Assembly: GCF_002999335.1 (NCBI RefSeq)
Contig: NW_020312104.1
Coordinates: 1-64,000, forward strand
From: Cyclospora cayetanensis
Lineage: Eukaryota; Apicomplexa; Conoidasida; Eucoccidiorida; Eimeriidae
Length of the DNA stretch: 64,000 nucleotides
Reading direction: 5' to 3'
Of this stretch, positions 12,058 through 23,906 are shown in pieces; position 1 is the first letter of the stretch; each line of letters starts with the position of its first letter. A program made the translations under genes and the position numbers. The notes beneath the pieces are model-generated. The model ran no database searches and was not told the origin of the DNA. It saw only the letters and a program-made list of their open reading frames with translations.

Positions 12058-15000
12058 ATGCCTCGGCAGTCGGTAAGGTCACCTGGGGACCCTTCCTTTC
12101 GAGAACCCGATGCTGCCCCTCTCCTTTCCGTACATGAGGATGTTGAAGTGAATTCAGCAGCTGTTGCAGCTGCTGCATATGCTGTCGCTGAGGAGGGAAG
12201 TTCGCTAGATGCAGCCCTTGGTCTGGGAGAAGTGCCGCATCAGTCTCTAGAGGACTTTGAAGAAGAGGCAGAGGGCGGCACACAGAATCGAGAGGAATCG
12301 CTGATTCTGCATCCAGAAAGCCCGTGGCTTTGCAGCAAGTACAGCGCTGAGGCGATTGCTCCCAGCAGCAGCCTAAACACTGGGATTGGCGGCAGCAGCA
12401 GTGCTGGCATCGACCCCCCTAAGGCAGAGGCAGATCCAAAGGTAGCCGCAGCAGCTGCAGCACAACGAAAGGCTAGAGCGTCCTGCATACGGAGGGCTCA
12501 GGACCTTGAGAAGGTGTGGCTCTTTGGCTGGGCGGCATGGCTGCAGAGCCTCAACAGCATAGTTTTAGAAGGCTGCAGTAGCAGCCGGAGCCAAGGCAGC
12601 TACAGCTGTACACCCCTGCTTCAGGGTGCTTGCCTTGCATCGTATATAGCTTTTTGTACCAAGGCCCAAAATCAGCAAGATTCGCAAACTGTAGGGACTC
12701 AGCGAAGCCGGCGCCTGCTGCTGCAGCATCTACAACAGTTGCATCAGCAGGTCCTGCAAGCCAAAGCCACAGCAGAGGAAGCACAGCAACATTTTGATCA
12801 GCGCTCAGCACCACCAAGTCCATGCAGCGCAGCAGTCGTGGGACAAGCACCAGCAACAACACATGGTGCTGGTGGTCCGGATACAAAAGTGGGGGATTGC
12901 TACATCCCAGCCGACGGTTTTGCTGCTTTCTGCTTTATAGCAAGCTTCCAACTCCTGCCAGATGGTCGCCTGCAGCACCCCTTCTTCTGTGCTTCTATGC
13001 CACACGCTGCTGCTGCTGCTGCTGCAACGCGCAGGGCGCAACACGCACAGCAGCATCTGCAGCAAGCTGCGGCGATGGCCCTTGTCCCGAGACTCTCAGC
13101 TGAGCAATCGGGTGCATTCACGTCCGTTCAAAAGGGGGGAGCTGCGGGACTCCTTGCCGTGCCATGCCACCGTGCCCTTGCAGGAGAGCAGCAAGCGAAG
13201 TGTGAACGCATGCAGCAACATCAGCAACCGCTAGTTAAGAGGGAAAATTCAGGCAACCCTGCCAGCGGGGCCGCGGTGTTTCTAGATCCTCTACTTCCAC
13301 TTGCTTCTGGCCGCCGTCGCCCTTTCCCTTTTGGGTTCTCGTCTCTCCTGGCGAAGTCCTTGCGAGCTCTCAGTACCTGCAAGGCCCCGAGCGCTCTTTT
13401 GGCTGTTGTACGCCCCCTGCCACCGGGGATAGCACCAGCAGCAGCAGCTGCTCCTACCCACTCTAATCTAAGACAAGCAACACATTTTTTCAGCTCTCCG
13501 GCGTTAGCCTACGTCCTCTTACCGCACAAATTCTGATCATAGTGTTCTTTCTTGAGCGGCTGTGGTTGCTGCTTTTTGTTGCGGTTGCCTGCGTATGGAT
13601 GCGCAGCTCTTTGTGGCCCTCTGTCGAGCGTTGGGCCTTACTGCTCGTCTTGTTGTGCAACTGCCGCCTGCAGGTCTCCGTATACCTAAGACTGAAGGTA
13701 CTTTGCAACAGTATGGGGAGCGGCAGGAGACACACCGAAAGTTGAGCGGACGTAACAGTGCATGCCCTAGCGGCGAAGACCCTACAGCAGGCGCAAACTG
13801 CACGCTCGGCAGCACGGAGAGCACCACCAAGCATCTCCTGTCGCTCTCCTGCAGCCTTTTCTCTTCTTGCCTCTGCTGCTGCTTTAGCGACTGCTTTTCG
13901 TTTTTTCGCTGAGTCAGATGAGGGCCGTGCTCCTGACGTGTGTATGTATGCGTTCCACAGCTGAGAGCGCGTGTCTCTCCCCGCCGCCGCAGGGCCTCGT
14001 CCGCCTCTTTGCAGCCGCGGGTCTGCCGATCCCGCCGTTTGCAGCTGCAGCGAAGTCCCCGTGTGCGTCTGCAGCCGCATCCACAGCCGCGGAGGGAGAG
14101 AGCTACGTGAACCAACGGAAAAAGGCCGCTGCACAACGCAGAGGGCCATTGATACACCAGGAAACCCCTCTGCAAGCCTGCCCGTACGACTCGCTCTTTA
14201 CGATTACAAAAGCAGCTACAGCATCTTTAGCCAAGGCGGCCCCTCAGATGCTTACAGCTGATGGCCGAATACGGGAGGCTCCTACACGCTTGTTGCCGCA
14301 CCGGAGGCAGCGCCTTGATACAATAGGCGTAGCAGTAGCTGGCCAAGTAGGCAAGAACGTAGTTTTATCACCTCTAAGTCGCAGCGAGACGCTGCAGCTG
14401 CTACAGCTGCCCGAGTCTTTGCAGGTTTGGGGGGAATTTTTCTGCCCAACAAAGAAACGCTGGATAGCTTGTGTATTGAAGGGGCCGCACCACTCGATAT
14501 ACGATGCCGCGGATGTCCTTGCTGGTCGCCGCCCCCCGACGCCCTTTCTTAACGCATCTGCCACTCCTTTTGGTGGCGTTTGCCCTGCTCGTGCAAGAGA
14601 TCTTGTCCAGGAGGCTGTGCAGCAGCGGTTCCTCAGACGTTGCTGCACAACACTGCAGCATCAGCTCGACGCTTTGCGGGAACGTGCGCAAGAAAGAAAG
14701 CAACGGCACCACATGCTTCAGCAGCAAAATAAACAGGTAGCGGCAGCAGCAGAGTGCGCTTCCTTCCTTACCAGCGGCCTGCTGCTTACTACCAAGCCAA
14801 AAAGACGCTTCCTTGCAGCAACCGGCAGCAGCAGTAGTAGCACTAGCAGCAGCGAGACTGAGGCTGAGGGGGCCGCAGCAGCAGGAAGCTCCAAGGCCCA
14901 GGCTACAGCAGCAACGGCTTCCACTTGCTCATCAGGCATCCCAGCTTGGACAGCAGCAACACGAGCAGAGACGGCACTAGGTTGTCGAAAATTATCACGT

Positions 15001-15093
15001 GGACTGTTGCGCTGGCCTCGTTACTGGGATGCGGGGAGGTGGGGTATCCTCTTTTTGCATGCCGATTACCTGGCCCTCATTGTGTTTCCACAG

Positions 15094-15125
<32 letters not shown>

Positions 15126-18100
15126 GCAGGAGCGGGTACTCCGTTTGCCATTGCTGCGCACATTGCTGTGGCGGCTACAGGCAAAACTTGTAGATCCTCC
15201 ATTGCAACTGCAGCAGCTCATGCTTGCCGTTGCCGATGCAACGGAAGGGAGGCCTTCTGGCAGCAGCATCACTAGCACTAGCAGCGGCACCATGAGCAGC
15301 GCCGTTGATGCCCTTATTGCAGCGCCGCATGAGATGGCGGAAGAGGCAGCGCTCATTGCCGATGAGTTTGCAGCTGCGTGGAAACAATGTGGCAGCGGCA
15401 GCAGGAAGAAACGGAGCTGTGCAGCGTTGTTGGCGTGTGGCACCACGACACCTACGGGCAGCAGCAGGAGCAGCAACGACCAAAATAAGTCTCCAACAGT
15501 TTATGGAGGTGGCGAGCTGTTGGGTTCAGATTTCCTTCGGGCCCGAAAACAAGCGAAGGGTAGACTGTTGCAGCCGAGGCTGTGCGCGGCGCCGCAGGAG
15601 GAAGCACAAAAGAAGCAGCAACAGCAGTCCATCACGTCAGCCGCCGAAGCTTCATTAGCAACCGCTGCGGCAGTGGTGCTGCAGGATAGAGAATCCTATG
15701 TTCAAGAGGCACACGTGGAAGTGCGGGTTTTCCAGCCTTCGTTGCAGGGACAGGAGGAGCAACATCATCAGGATCAACAGCATTTAAATTCTCCGGCGCT
15801 TGCGGGAGACCGTCAGAGTCGTGCAACAGTCCGTTTTGTTCTGGCCGTTGAGGCTTCCGGCACACTTAAAGACGTAACCCACAGATACGTATCGAGGTGG
15901 GTCTACGTGCATTGGAGTGGCAGCTATAATGACTAGCGCAATGCGCCGGCGCCGTTGGCTCTGATCAAGAGAATACCGTGCTCCGCGCTTATCAGGAAGC
16001 AGGAGACGCCATAACAAGCAAAGCCAGTGCATGTGGTCCTTCAGTCTATGAGTACTGGGGTGGTTAGACAGGCCTGTATTTTTCATTGTGTTTAGTCTGC
16101 CATTTGGAATGGCTGGGCTCTGCGGAGCTCGCTTTTTTGCTGCCTTTGCCTGCAGCTGGCAGCAGGTGCTGCAACAACGAGGCGCTCGGCTTCATCAGTG
16201 GTGGGAAAGCGCGCAGGTGCGCAAGGCCCTGCAGCGAGAGGGGTTCTCAGCATCAGGTGAAGGGAGCCTAGGAGTCAACGGCATAAGCACGGGAGATGAT
16301 GGTGAGGGTCTGGGAGCCAAGGAAGAGACACCTGAGCCTCTGCCGGAAGCGCAGCGGAAACAACAGATTGCCGAGGCTGAGGAGATGGAACGGAAGCGTC
16401 TCATCGCCAGCGAGCCGCTTCCCACCGCGCGCCGTGGCTTTATAGACAGTCCGAAGTTTGTCTTGCGGAGCCTAGTGCGTGCTGTCTGAGTCGCCCGCTG
16501 TTATCATCCAGGCTTCTCTGTTTGGGCTATAGTGTTCGAGGCGTTAAACGCCCTGTCGGAGGTCATTTGTGCTCTTGGAGACACGTTTGGCCATTCCTAC
16601 GCTGCCGGGGTAGTTTTTTTGCCTCGAGCTGCGATGAACTGCACTGCCGATTCGTTCTGAGGCTTCAGCAGGAATGCTTCATGCCTGCATGTTTGCGTGT
16701 ATTTGTCTGTGTGTCTGTGTGTGCCTGTTCTCACGCCTCGGATTTCACTCTCTAGTTGCATAAGCGCGAGTGGCTGCCACCCGGAAGTCGGGGGGTTGCT
16801 ATTTTTGAGGGAGAGCCCGTTTTTCTCCGAAGGGACGTGGTTTTGCTGAAGACGGCAAGGCAGTGGCGACGCGAACACCGAAGAGTCAAAGAGGGCGAAG
16901 AGCCCCTTAAGACCCTAAAAGTGGGAGCGGTAAGGCAACATACATGTGCAAGCACACACATCTATGCTCGTATGAACAGGAAACATGATGGGCTTTTCTC
17001 ATATCGGCTTTTATATGGCAAAGTAGATGACTGGGAATCGGAAAAAGGCATGCCCCTTTTTTTTGTACGACAGAACCACGTAGGGAATGTTTGTTGTTAC
17101 TATTTGCAGCTGCGGCCCCCTTCTGCGCATCTTGCATCCCTCTCCACTGCCCAAGTGCTGCGACGGTACCCGCACTTGTTGAGGCAGCAGCAACACGAAC
17201 AGAGACAGCAGCAGCTCTCGCTACAACAAATGTGGAGCCACCGTCGGCTTGCTTACACGGCAAAGAACCCATGTCTCCGTGCTGCTCTCCAGAAGCAGGA
17301 AAGCCTGGTGCAGCCGCGCCAGCAGACGCAGGAGATTGGATTGTTTGCGCAGCACCAGACGGAGCCAATGGAACGGGACAGAGTATCCGACGGCCGCGTT
17401 CCAGCAGGGCCTCAGGGGACAATCGAAGTTGGGGAGCTTGTGAGAGGCTGCGGAAGTTTTTCTACGAATTCTTTACCCTCATTCCGTTTTTTCTCCTGCT
17501 ATGACATGTGCAAGTATTGCATTTCCGTGCTGCTGAGCCGCTGCTGCCAAACTGCTGCCCAGTATTAGCCGCGCCTTCTAGTGGGCTTCTGCCGCCACAC
17601 CGCTGCTTTGAGCGTCTGTCTGCAGGCCCCTGTGCCATTGGGGACTGTGCACCTCTCCGTGGCGGAGTGGCAACAAGCGAACGCGCGGTCGGCCTTGAGT
17701 GGAGCGTCTGCAGGCCAGGCGCTGCAGACGGCAGTAACAGAGATCCTGGGATCCTCCGATGGAGGTGCATGGGCCCCTGCTGTAATTGGATTTGAACGGG
17801 ATATATCTGGGGCCTGGAGAGCCCTGAGGGACGGTGTGGTTGTACTGGATACTGCAGCCGCATCCGTCAAAGAGCGCTGGCATCAAATCACTGCGGAACG
17901 AGAGGGAGCCGCAGCTAGACGAAGGGAACAGCAACGCAACGCGAAGCTGCAGCTCGCCTATAGGAAATGGAGAACACTTTTCAAGGCCATACTCTACGCA
18001 GCAAGCTCTCAGCAAGAGCCTCTGCACCAGCGCATACACCAACAGGAACAGCAGCTGGTTCGTGCGGCGGCCGCAGCAACGGGCAACGCAGACCCCACGC

Positions 18101-18207
18101 CCCATGCTGCCGCTGCAGTCGCTGCTGGGGTCCCTACTAGAGACACTGTGGGGCCTCCAACTCAGCTGCATATCCCGAATAGGGAGGCCCACTGGGAAAC
18201 GATCTAG
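12058..18207 (+). CDS. Rad4/XPC-family DNA damage recognition protein
   Basis: Nucleotide-excision-repair damage sensor. Exons: 12058 to about 13.5 kb (3' end unresolved), 13607-13673, 13759-13937, 13993-15896, 16156-16474, 16756-17439 (end inferred) and 17626-18207; all phases from 13607 on agree. Blocks in order: QLFVALCRALGLTARLV (transglutaminase-like core), VWGEFFCPTKKRWI and FVLAVEASGTLKDVTHRY (second half of that fold, about 400 residues later), then SEPLPTARRGFIDSPKFVL, REWLPPGSRGVAIFEGEPVF and RRVKEGEEPLK (beta-hairpin domain 1), MPLFFVRQNHVGNV (BHD2), and LGTVHL plus WAPAVIGFERDISGAWRAL (BHD3). These follow the Rad4/XPC order exactly. Poly-Gln (15091-15129), Ser and Ala runs are inserted inside the transglutaminase-like domain and a Gln-rich insert separates BHD2 from BHD3. 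BHD2 lacks the usual WQTE motif. Exon 1 is low-complexity and assigned by position only. Confidence 0.93.
15091..15129 (+). repeat. CAG/CAA tract encoding poly-Gln inside Rad4/XPC
   Basis: About thirteen consecutive CAG or CAA codons lie inside the long insertion that interrupts the transglutaminase-like domain. The mixture of CAG and CAA suggests an old, partly stabilised expansion. Confidence 0.9.
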
Positions 18208-18607
18208 GGTCGAACCGATAAGCATAAATCTTTTCTAAGGATTTTGGGGGAGCAGGGGCAGGACCAGCCGACTGTCTATTGGATTTGTCCCTACGAAATT
18301 ACTCGCTATCGGTCTGTAATTGCCTTCGCTCCATGTATCAACTGTGATTTCTCCGCTTTGCAGCTTTTGTATCTCATAACACTTCTTTGCTGCGAGTATC
18401 GCAGCGTAAAATTAATTTGGCTGGTAAAATACCATGTTCATTGACTTCTGCAGTAGACTCGCTGCTCAGTGGCTGTTTCAGCCAATGCACGGTAGCTGGC
18501 TACCTATTGGGCAGTCTACCATTTTACAGCTTTCCAAGTAGCAAACAGCTGTTCAGCCCAATGAGCCGAGCTTAACAGTTAGTACAATGGTGACCCTGCT
18601 GGGCCCT
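18208..18607. other. convergent intergenic spacer
   Basis: The spacer separates the stop codons of Rad4/XPC (+) and the kinase (-). It is AT-richer than the flanking exons and has no repeat or ORF worth calling; it must hold both 3' UTRs. Confidence 0.5.
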
Positions 18608-21600
18608 CTAGGATTTTTGCTGCTGAAGATTTTCTCCTGACCGCTGCTGTGTGTGAGACTTGGTGAGCGGCTGTTCTGAGATCAAGCAATTGGCAATCTT
18701 TGCTGCTGCCGCCACCGCTGCGCTTTTTTGGTGCGTCTGGCGGTCTGTCTGGTGCTGCAGTTGCTGTAACCGCTGTAGCGGGTTAGTGACAAGGTTTTGT
18801 AAAAAGGAGACTGCCGCTGTCGCTGCTGCTGGTACTGACGGATCCGTGTGCTGCCTCATCGGTTCGTCTCCTGAGAAGGAAGACTGGGTGTCCCGAGGGC
18901 TGCCCATTACCGCGCCTGTCATTTCTGCTGCACTAGAGGTCACATTGCATCCTGAAGAGGACACCGGGTCTGCAGGTGCGGCAGCAGCAAAGCCCGTTGG
19001 GTGTACTGTTTGGAAGGATCGGCACCGGCCAGTGTCTTGTCTTGCTATTGCTGGGACAATACCCGCCAAGAGGTTTGGTGCCACTGCGTGGGCAATGCGA
19101 AGGCGGGGAACACTTATCCCTTGCTTTTGCGGCACACGTGAGGCCTCTGTATTGCTCACGGTTGAGGAGCCATTAGACTTTGCTTCAACCAAGGAATTGG
19201 CCTCTACTGCAGGGTGCAAAGTCCCTTCAATGCTCTCTTGGGCCTCTGATGTGTTCAGTGGCCTCAGAGGAATACTCCTGCCGCTGACAGGATCCATAAA
19301 ATCTGGTAGCTTCTCGAACTCGTCTGCTTGCTTTACGCTCAGAGATCTTTGAATGTGACAAGGTGGATGCTCAACCTGCTGCTGTTGCTGCTGTTGCACG
19401 AGACGCATGGCACGCTTTTGGTACAGTTGGGCCTGCAGTGCCTGCAGTTCTTTCTGCTGTTTTTCTCGTTCTCTACGTTTGCATTCGATCTCGAGTTGTT
19501 GCAGCTGTAGCTCTCTGTGCTGTTGCAGCAGTTCCCTCTGCTGTCTTTCCAGCTGCTGCTGCTGAGCTATTAAGAGGGCTTCACTAAGGAAGCCGTTCGA
19601 AAGCTGCTGCCAAGGGGCTTCAGCAGCTGTGGCTTGCCCGTCGACGCCACCGGGAAGCCCCGGGATTGACCGTGCGGCACTGTGCGTCCCGCGCGCATAA
19701 TCCCATTTGGGAACACGGGGAGTGCAGAAAACCTCTTCACCTTGAACTTTATTTTGCAGGCTCAATTGCATGCTGTTGGTGACGCAACAGCTGCCGTTGG
19801 CGCTGCAGTTGCTCACAATCTGTGCTGGAGGTGGCGTACTACTGATGTGGCCCCTAATGTTTTGTGCGCACGGGGCTTCCACATGGGATTCTGTCCGAGA
19901 GGACCTCTGGAAGGTGGTCTGTATTCCATCTTCGTGCCGCTCCATGCAAATAGCACCAACACCGGTGCGTCCCCTGTCCGTGACACTTCCAGTAGAGGTA
20001 TAACTGCACAAGGGAAGATCTCCGAGTGGCAGCAGGGGCACCGTGGGAGACAACTTAAGAGGCTGATGGTGTTGTTGCACATTCTTAAGCTGTTTTTCGT
20101 TGCCACCTTGGCAAGCAGGAGAAGCCAAATGATCCGTCCTGGGTGTGTTGCAGTCTGATGTGGAAGTTTCCTCGGAGTTGTAACTACTGCTGCGGTTAGG
20201 GCTGCTCGCACTCGCGGATTTTTCGCAATTAGACTTTTTGGTGCTACTGTTAGGACTGCTGTTGCGAGGGGCATCCGGGCATCCATCCTTACCGGTGGGC
20301 ATAGTTATCAGGGCCTCACATTTCTGGGGGGCAAGTCTTTCTAGAGCTCTCAGATCTCCAGGACTCTCAATAGAGGAGATACTGCGAGCGACTTGAGGCC
20401 TACCGCCAACTACGAGTCCCTTTGGGCCTGATGCTGTGACTTCCCCTCCTGTAAGCGGAGCCTTCGTATGTGCAGCAGACGGCCTAAGACCTACTCGGAC
20501 GCAACGCCTCCCCCATGTGCGGCCCAGCCCCATCGCTGTCGTGTTGCTGCCATCTCCTAAACTGCGGGGTGCATGCGAAGCCATCCTCTTTCCTTGATTG
20601 TTTAGACTCATCAGCAGTGCAGCTGCTACATTGATGGCTCTCTGCCATGTTGCCTCGAGTGTCCTAGTAGAGTCACTTTCTCTCCAGTAGCCTCTAGACT
20701 CTACCACGCAATGCTGCGGCTGGTGGGCCTTGTCCTCCTGGTGTTGCCGATGGTTATACTGCTGACGTGGCTGACTCTCTGGAAGCCGCTGAACTAAGCG
20801 GGGAGTTGCTAAGGCAGCGACAGCACCCAAGCCCGAACGAATCCAACGAGCACAAGCAGCCACTGAGGAGTGTTCTGGAGCTCCTGTTACTGCGGTTGTA
20901 TCACGCGCATCCCTTGGCTTTGTTCCTAAGGCAGTCGCTTCTTCTGCTGCCATACTTGCTTTATCGAAGCTTTCGGTTTTCGCAATCCTTTTAGGACTTG
21001 TGTTGTCCTGCTTAGGTTTTTGCTCCACCGAGGAACTGTCGTCGCCTTTCCCCAAAACAAGCCATGGGACTCTGGGCTGCTGCTGCCTGGCTTGTTGCAG
21101 CTCCAAAATAGTAGAGCAATCCTGAGAGTGAAGGCGTACATCTCTGGGCGAGGAGACTCTACAAGGTAGCTGTTGAGCTGTTTGCCGCGTCACTAGGTAC
21201 TTCTGGCCTTGTTGCTTTTCCAACAGGTGTTCCGTGGCGTGAAGAGACCCTCGCGAGCTCTGAGGCGGCCCAGTTGAAGCATCAGCATCGGTTAGGGGCT
21301 GTTGCAGATGCTGCGCTCCTACGGCACTCACAAATGGCACTTCTGTGGCTCTCCCCTGAAATTCATTTACAAAAGCGCCACGAGATGGCCGGCAGCGGCT
21401 GGGGCTCTGCCTAGACACCGCTTGATTCTGCCGCCCTAAGAGTACCTGCTGCTGCAGCAGTTGCTGCTTGATCATAAGGTCATATTGCCTACTTTGCTGT
21501 TCATGCTGCTGCAAGGGCGCCAGATTCCCGTGGATGAAGGGCCCTACAAGAAACGCAGCTGAGGCAGGTGGAAGCTGCGCAAATCCCATGTGTGCTCTTG

Positions 21601-23906
21601 AAGCCTCTCCTTGAGCCCCCCAATGTTGCTGCTGGTGCTGCTGCATGGTGAGGCCATGCTGCACTTGTGCAATCTCCCGATTAGACTGCATTTGCTGCTG
21701 CTGTTGCCGCTGTTGCTGCTGCTGCTGGCGCTGCCCTAAGAGCATCAATGCATTGAACCCTACAGATTCTGCAGTTGAACAATCGCTGACCTCTGAGAGT
21801 CCTCGTCTCAGAATGTGTGGGGCACCCAGATTGGCTTTCTGGGGGGCCCCAGTTGGCTGGCCTGTGGTTTGAGCTACCATCACTGTGGGCGGCGGTGCAA
21901 CTGGGACTGCCGTCGCAGCATTCCTTGGCGCTCCTGCCTCCGCCTCTGGCTGCTTGAGCTCCAAGGGTGTCGCTTCAGATGCAGGTACGGATGCACTGGC
22001 CGTCGCTAATACCGCCGCTGCTTCGCTCGTGCACTGTCCCTGAGTGCGGTGTGCATACTGTTGTAGAGCTTGCTGCTGCTGCTGAATCCTCTGCTGATGT
22101 CTTAACAGCTGCTGCTGATGGTGCAGCTGCTGTTTCCTGCGAGCCCTACGCTGCTGCCTGACGTATGCCACGGCATTTGCATGAATACACTGCGGAGCAC
22201 TGTGGGAGGCAACGATCCGCTTGGCTGCGTATAACTCTGCCATGAGACCTTTGACCTTCGGGTGCCACAGCAAAGAAAATGATGGAGGACCAAGCTGGAG
22301 TAACTGGCGCGAAAACCAGGGATGCTCCAACACATCTTCTAGGGACCAACGTCGCACTGGTGAAGAGGATGTCAGGCCCACAAAGACCTCCCAGGCCTCA
22401 TACGAAGCCTTAAAAAGTCGCGGGGGAGGGGCCCTCCGTAGACGCTGTACATCCTCCATAACCAAAGGTGCGGCATCGGCCAGAGGCAAGTTCTTCTGCC
22501 TGCAGATGAACCGCCCCGAGGCAAACAGCAACAGTGTCATTCCCAGCGCATAGTTGTCTATCTTCACTGTCCACGGGCCCTGAAACGTCAATACTTCGGG
22601 AGGGTTTATTTCCAAAGTCCTAAAAACACCAGACGACATGCGAACATAAATAGTCAAAATCATATGGGCCCAGTTCATCCTGTGGCTCCCGACGGAAGGG
22701 GGAAGATCTTTTTTTTTGTCGTGTGAAGCTGCAGTTCAAGCTCATAGTGAATGCCCTCTCTGTCTCTGCACGGAGGCACCTAATACATCCGGGTTTCCCT
22801 ACATGCGCTAAGGGACTAACTACCCTGTAGTTCTCTTGGTATCTCTCCCCCATGGTCCCCCGCCCTCTATCTTTCCCCATACCTTCGGCCTGGTCCATGA
22901 GTAACTTTACTTTGCTAGATCTTCTCTGCCCATCTTTCTCTTATCTACGAGGCCACAAATGCCCTAAGAGTTTCTATCCGCCCTTCTACACAAGTGTCCT
23001 CCTACCCGCTGCCACAAACCCCCCTTGTGTGAGTCTTCTCGCGCAACGGCTCTGTGCTTACCCGGGCCACTCCAGTGAATGTGTGTTGCAGGCCTCTTCA
23101 GCCTCGGACCACCCAAAGTCCGCAATAAGAACGCGCTTTGATTTTGTGAGGAGCATGTTGGTGGGCTTGAGGTCTCTGTGGATGACCTTGCACGCCTGAA
23201 TGTGCAAAATGGCCTGTAGCAGCTGCATAAAGAGGCAAAAGGCCTCGCTTTCATTGCTACAAACGTCTTCAGCCCAGACAGTTCCCCCGTTCACAAGCTC
23301 CAACACCAGAAGCCAGCCTTCCGCGCCTTCTACCACCTCAAAAAGCGTTACCACCCCGGGGCATTGGCAGAGGGCCAAGTTCACGATCTCCTTTTCGAAC
23401 ATTTGACAGACTCTCGGAGCCGTGTCTACTGAAAATTTGTTGGGTTGCAGAAGCTTCGCAGCGTAGAGCAGCCCGGTTCCCTCCTGCTGCACACACCACA
23501 CCTCTGCGTACGTGCCGGTGCCCAGCAGGTGCTGCCTCCGATACCCCTGGAAAACGCTGGCAGAGCCCTGGCGACGCAGAGGAACGGCATTCGGGAGCTT
23601 CTCTGGGAGGCTTAGCCGATAGCCAAGGGGTAGCGGCAGACATCGGGTGCCTGATGAGCGCTTTTGCCTTTGCTCTGCGGCGTCTGCTACGCTTGCAGGG
23701 ACCCCGTCACCTGCTGTGGCTGCTCCCGGTGAGGCTTGGGGCACCACGCCCGCGATTGACCATGCTGCCTTTGCCGCTGCTGGCGCTGCTGGTGCTGCCG
23801 CTACTGCTCCTTTGCCGCTCGATGTACTCGGAGCTGGAAGGGAGACGCCCGTCTCAGCTGAAGTCACCGACAGGGGCCGCTGCAGCCCTACTACAGCGGG
23901 AGCCAT
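18608..23906 (-). CDS. Aurora-like serine/threonine kinase with long Gln-rich tail
   Basis: Two exons, 23906-23062 and 22619-18608, joined in phase by a 442-nt GT-AG intron; 1618 residues. Kinase landmarks: Gly loop GTGTYAEV (about 130-137), catalytic Lys in YAAKLL (151), alpha-C FEKEIV (170-175), HRDLKPTN (243-250), DFGWS (263-267), then across the splice GTLEINPPEV (about 282-291), DNYALGM and LEDVLEHPWF closing the C-lobe. DFGWS and GTL-x-x-x-PPE are hallmarks of Aurora kinases; the WCAG segment that normally follows is diverged to YALG. The lobe ends near residue 400. The remaining 1200 or so residues are poly-Gln, Ser-rich linkers and one Gln/Glu/Arg coiled-coil (around 19.4-19.6 kb). 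An N-terminal Ala-rich extension of about 110 residues precedes the kinase. Apicomplexans have several Aurora-related kinases acting in mitosis; which paralogue this is I cannot tell. All catalytic residues are present, so activity is expected. Confidence 0.85.
21693..21727 (-). repeat. CAG/CAA (poly-Gln) tract in kinase tail
   Basis: A run of Gln codons with one Arg codon interruption on the minus strand, the densest of many in the C-terminal tail. Confidence 0.85.

Noticed and set aside
13490..14175. Two long minus-strand ORFs
   Set aside because: They overlap Rad4/XPC exons that carry conserved family motifs on the plus strand.
14925..15275. Plus ORFs in other frames with Thr/Ala runs
   Set aside because: Frame shadows of the CAG/CAA tract in Rad4/XPC.
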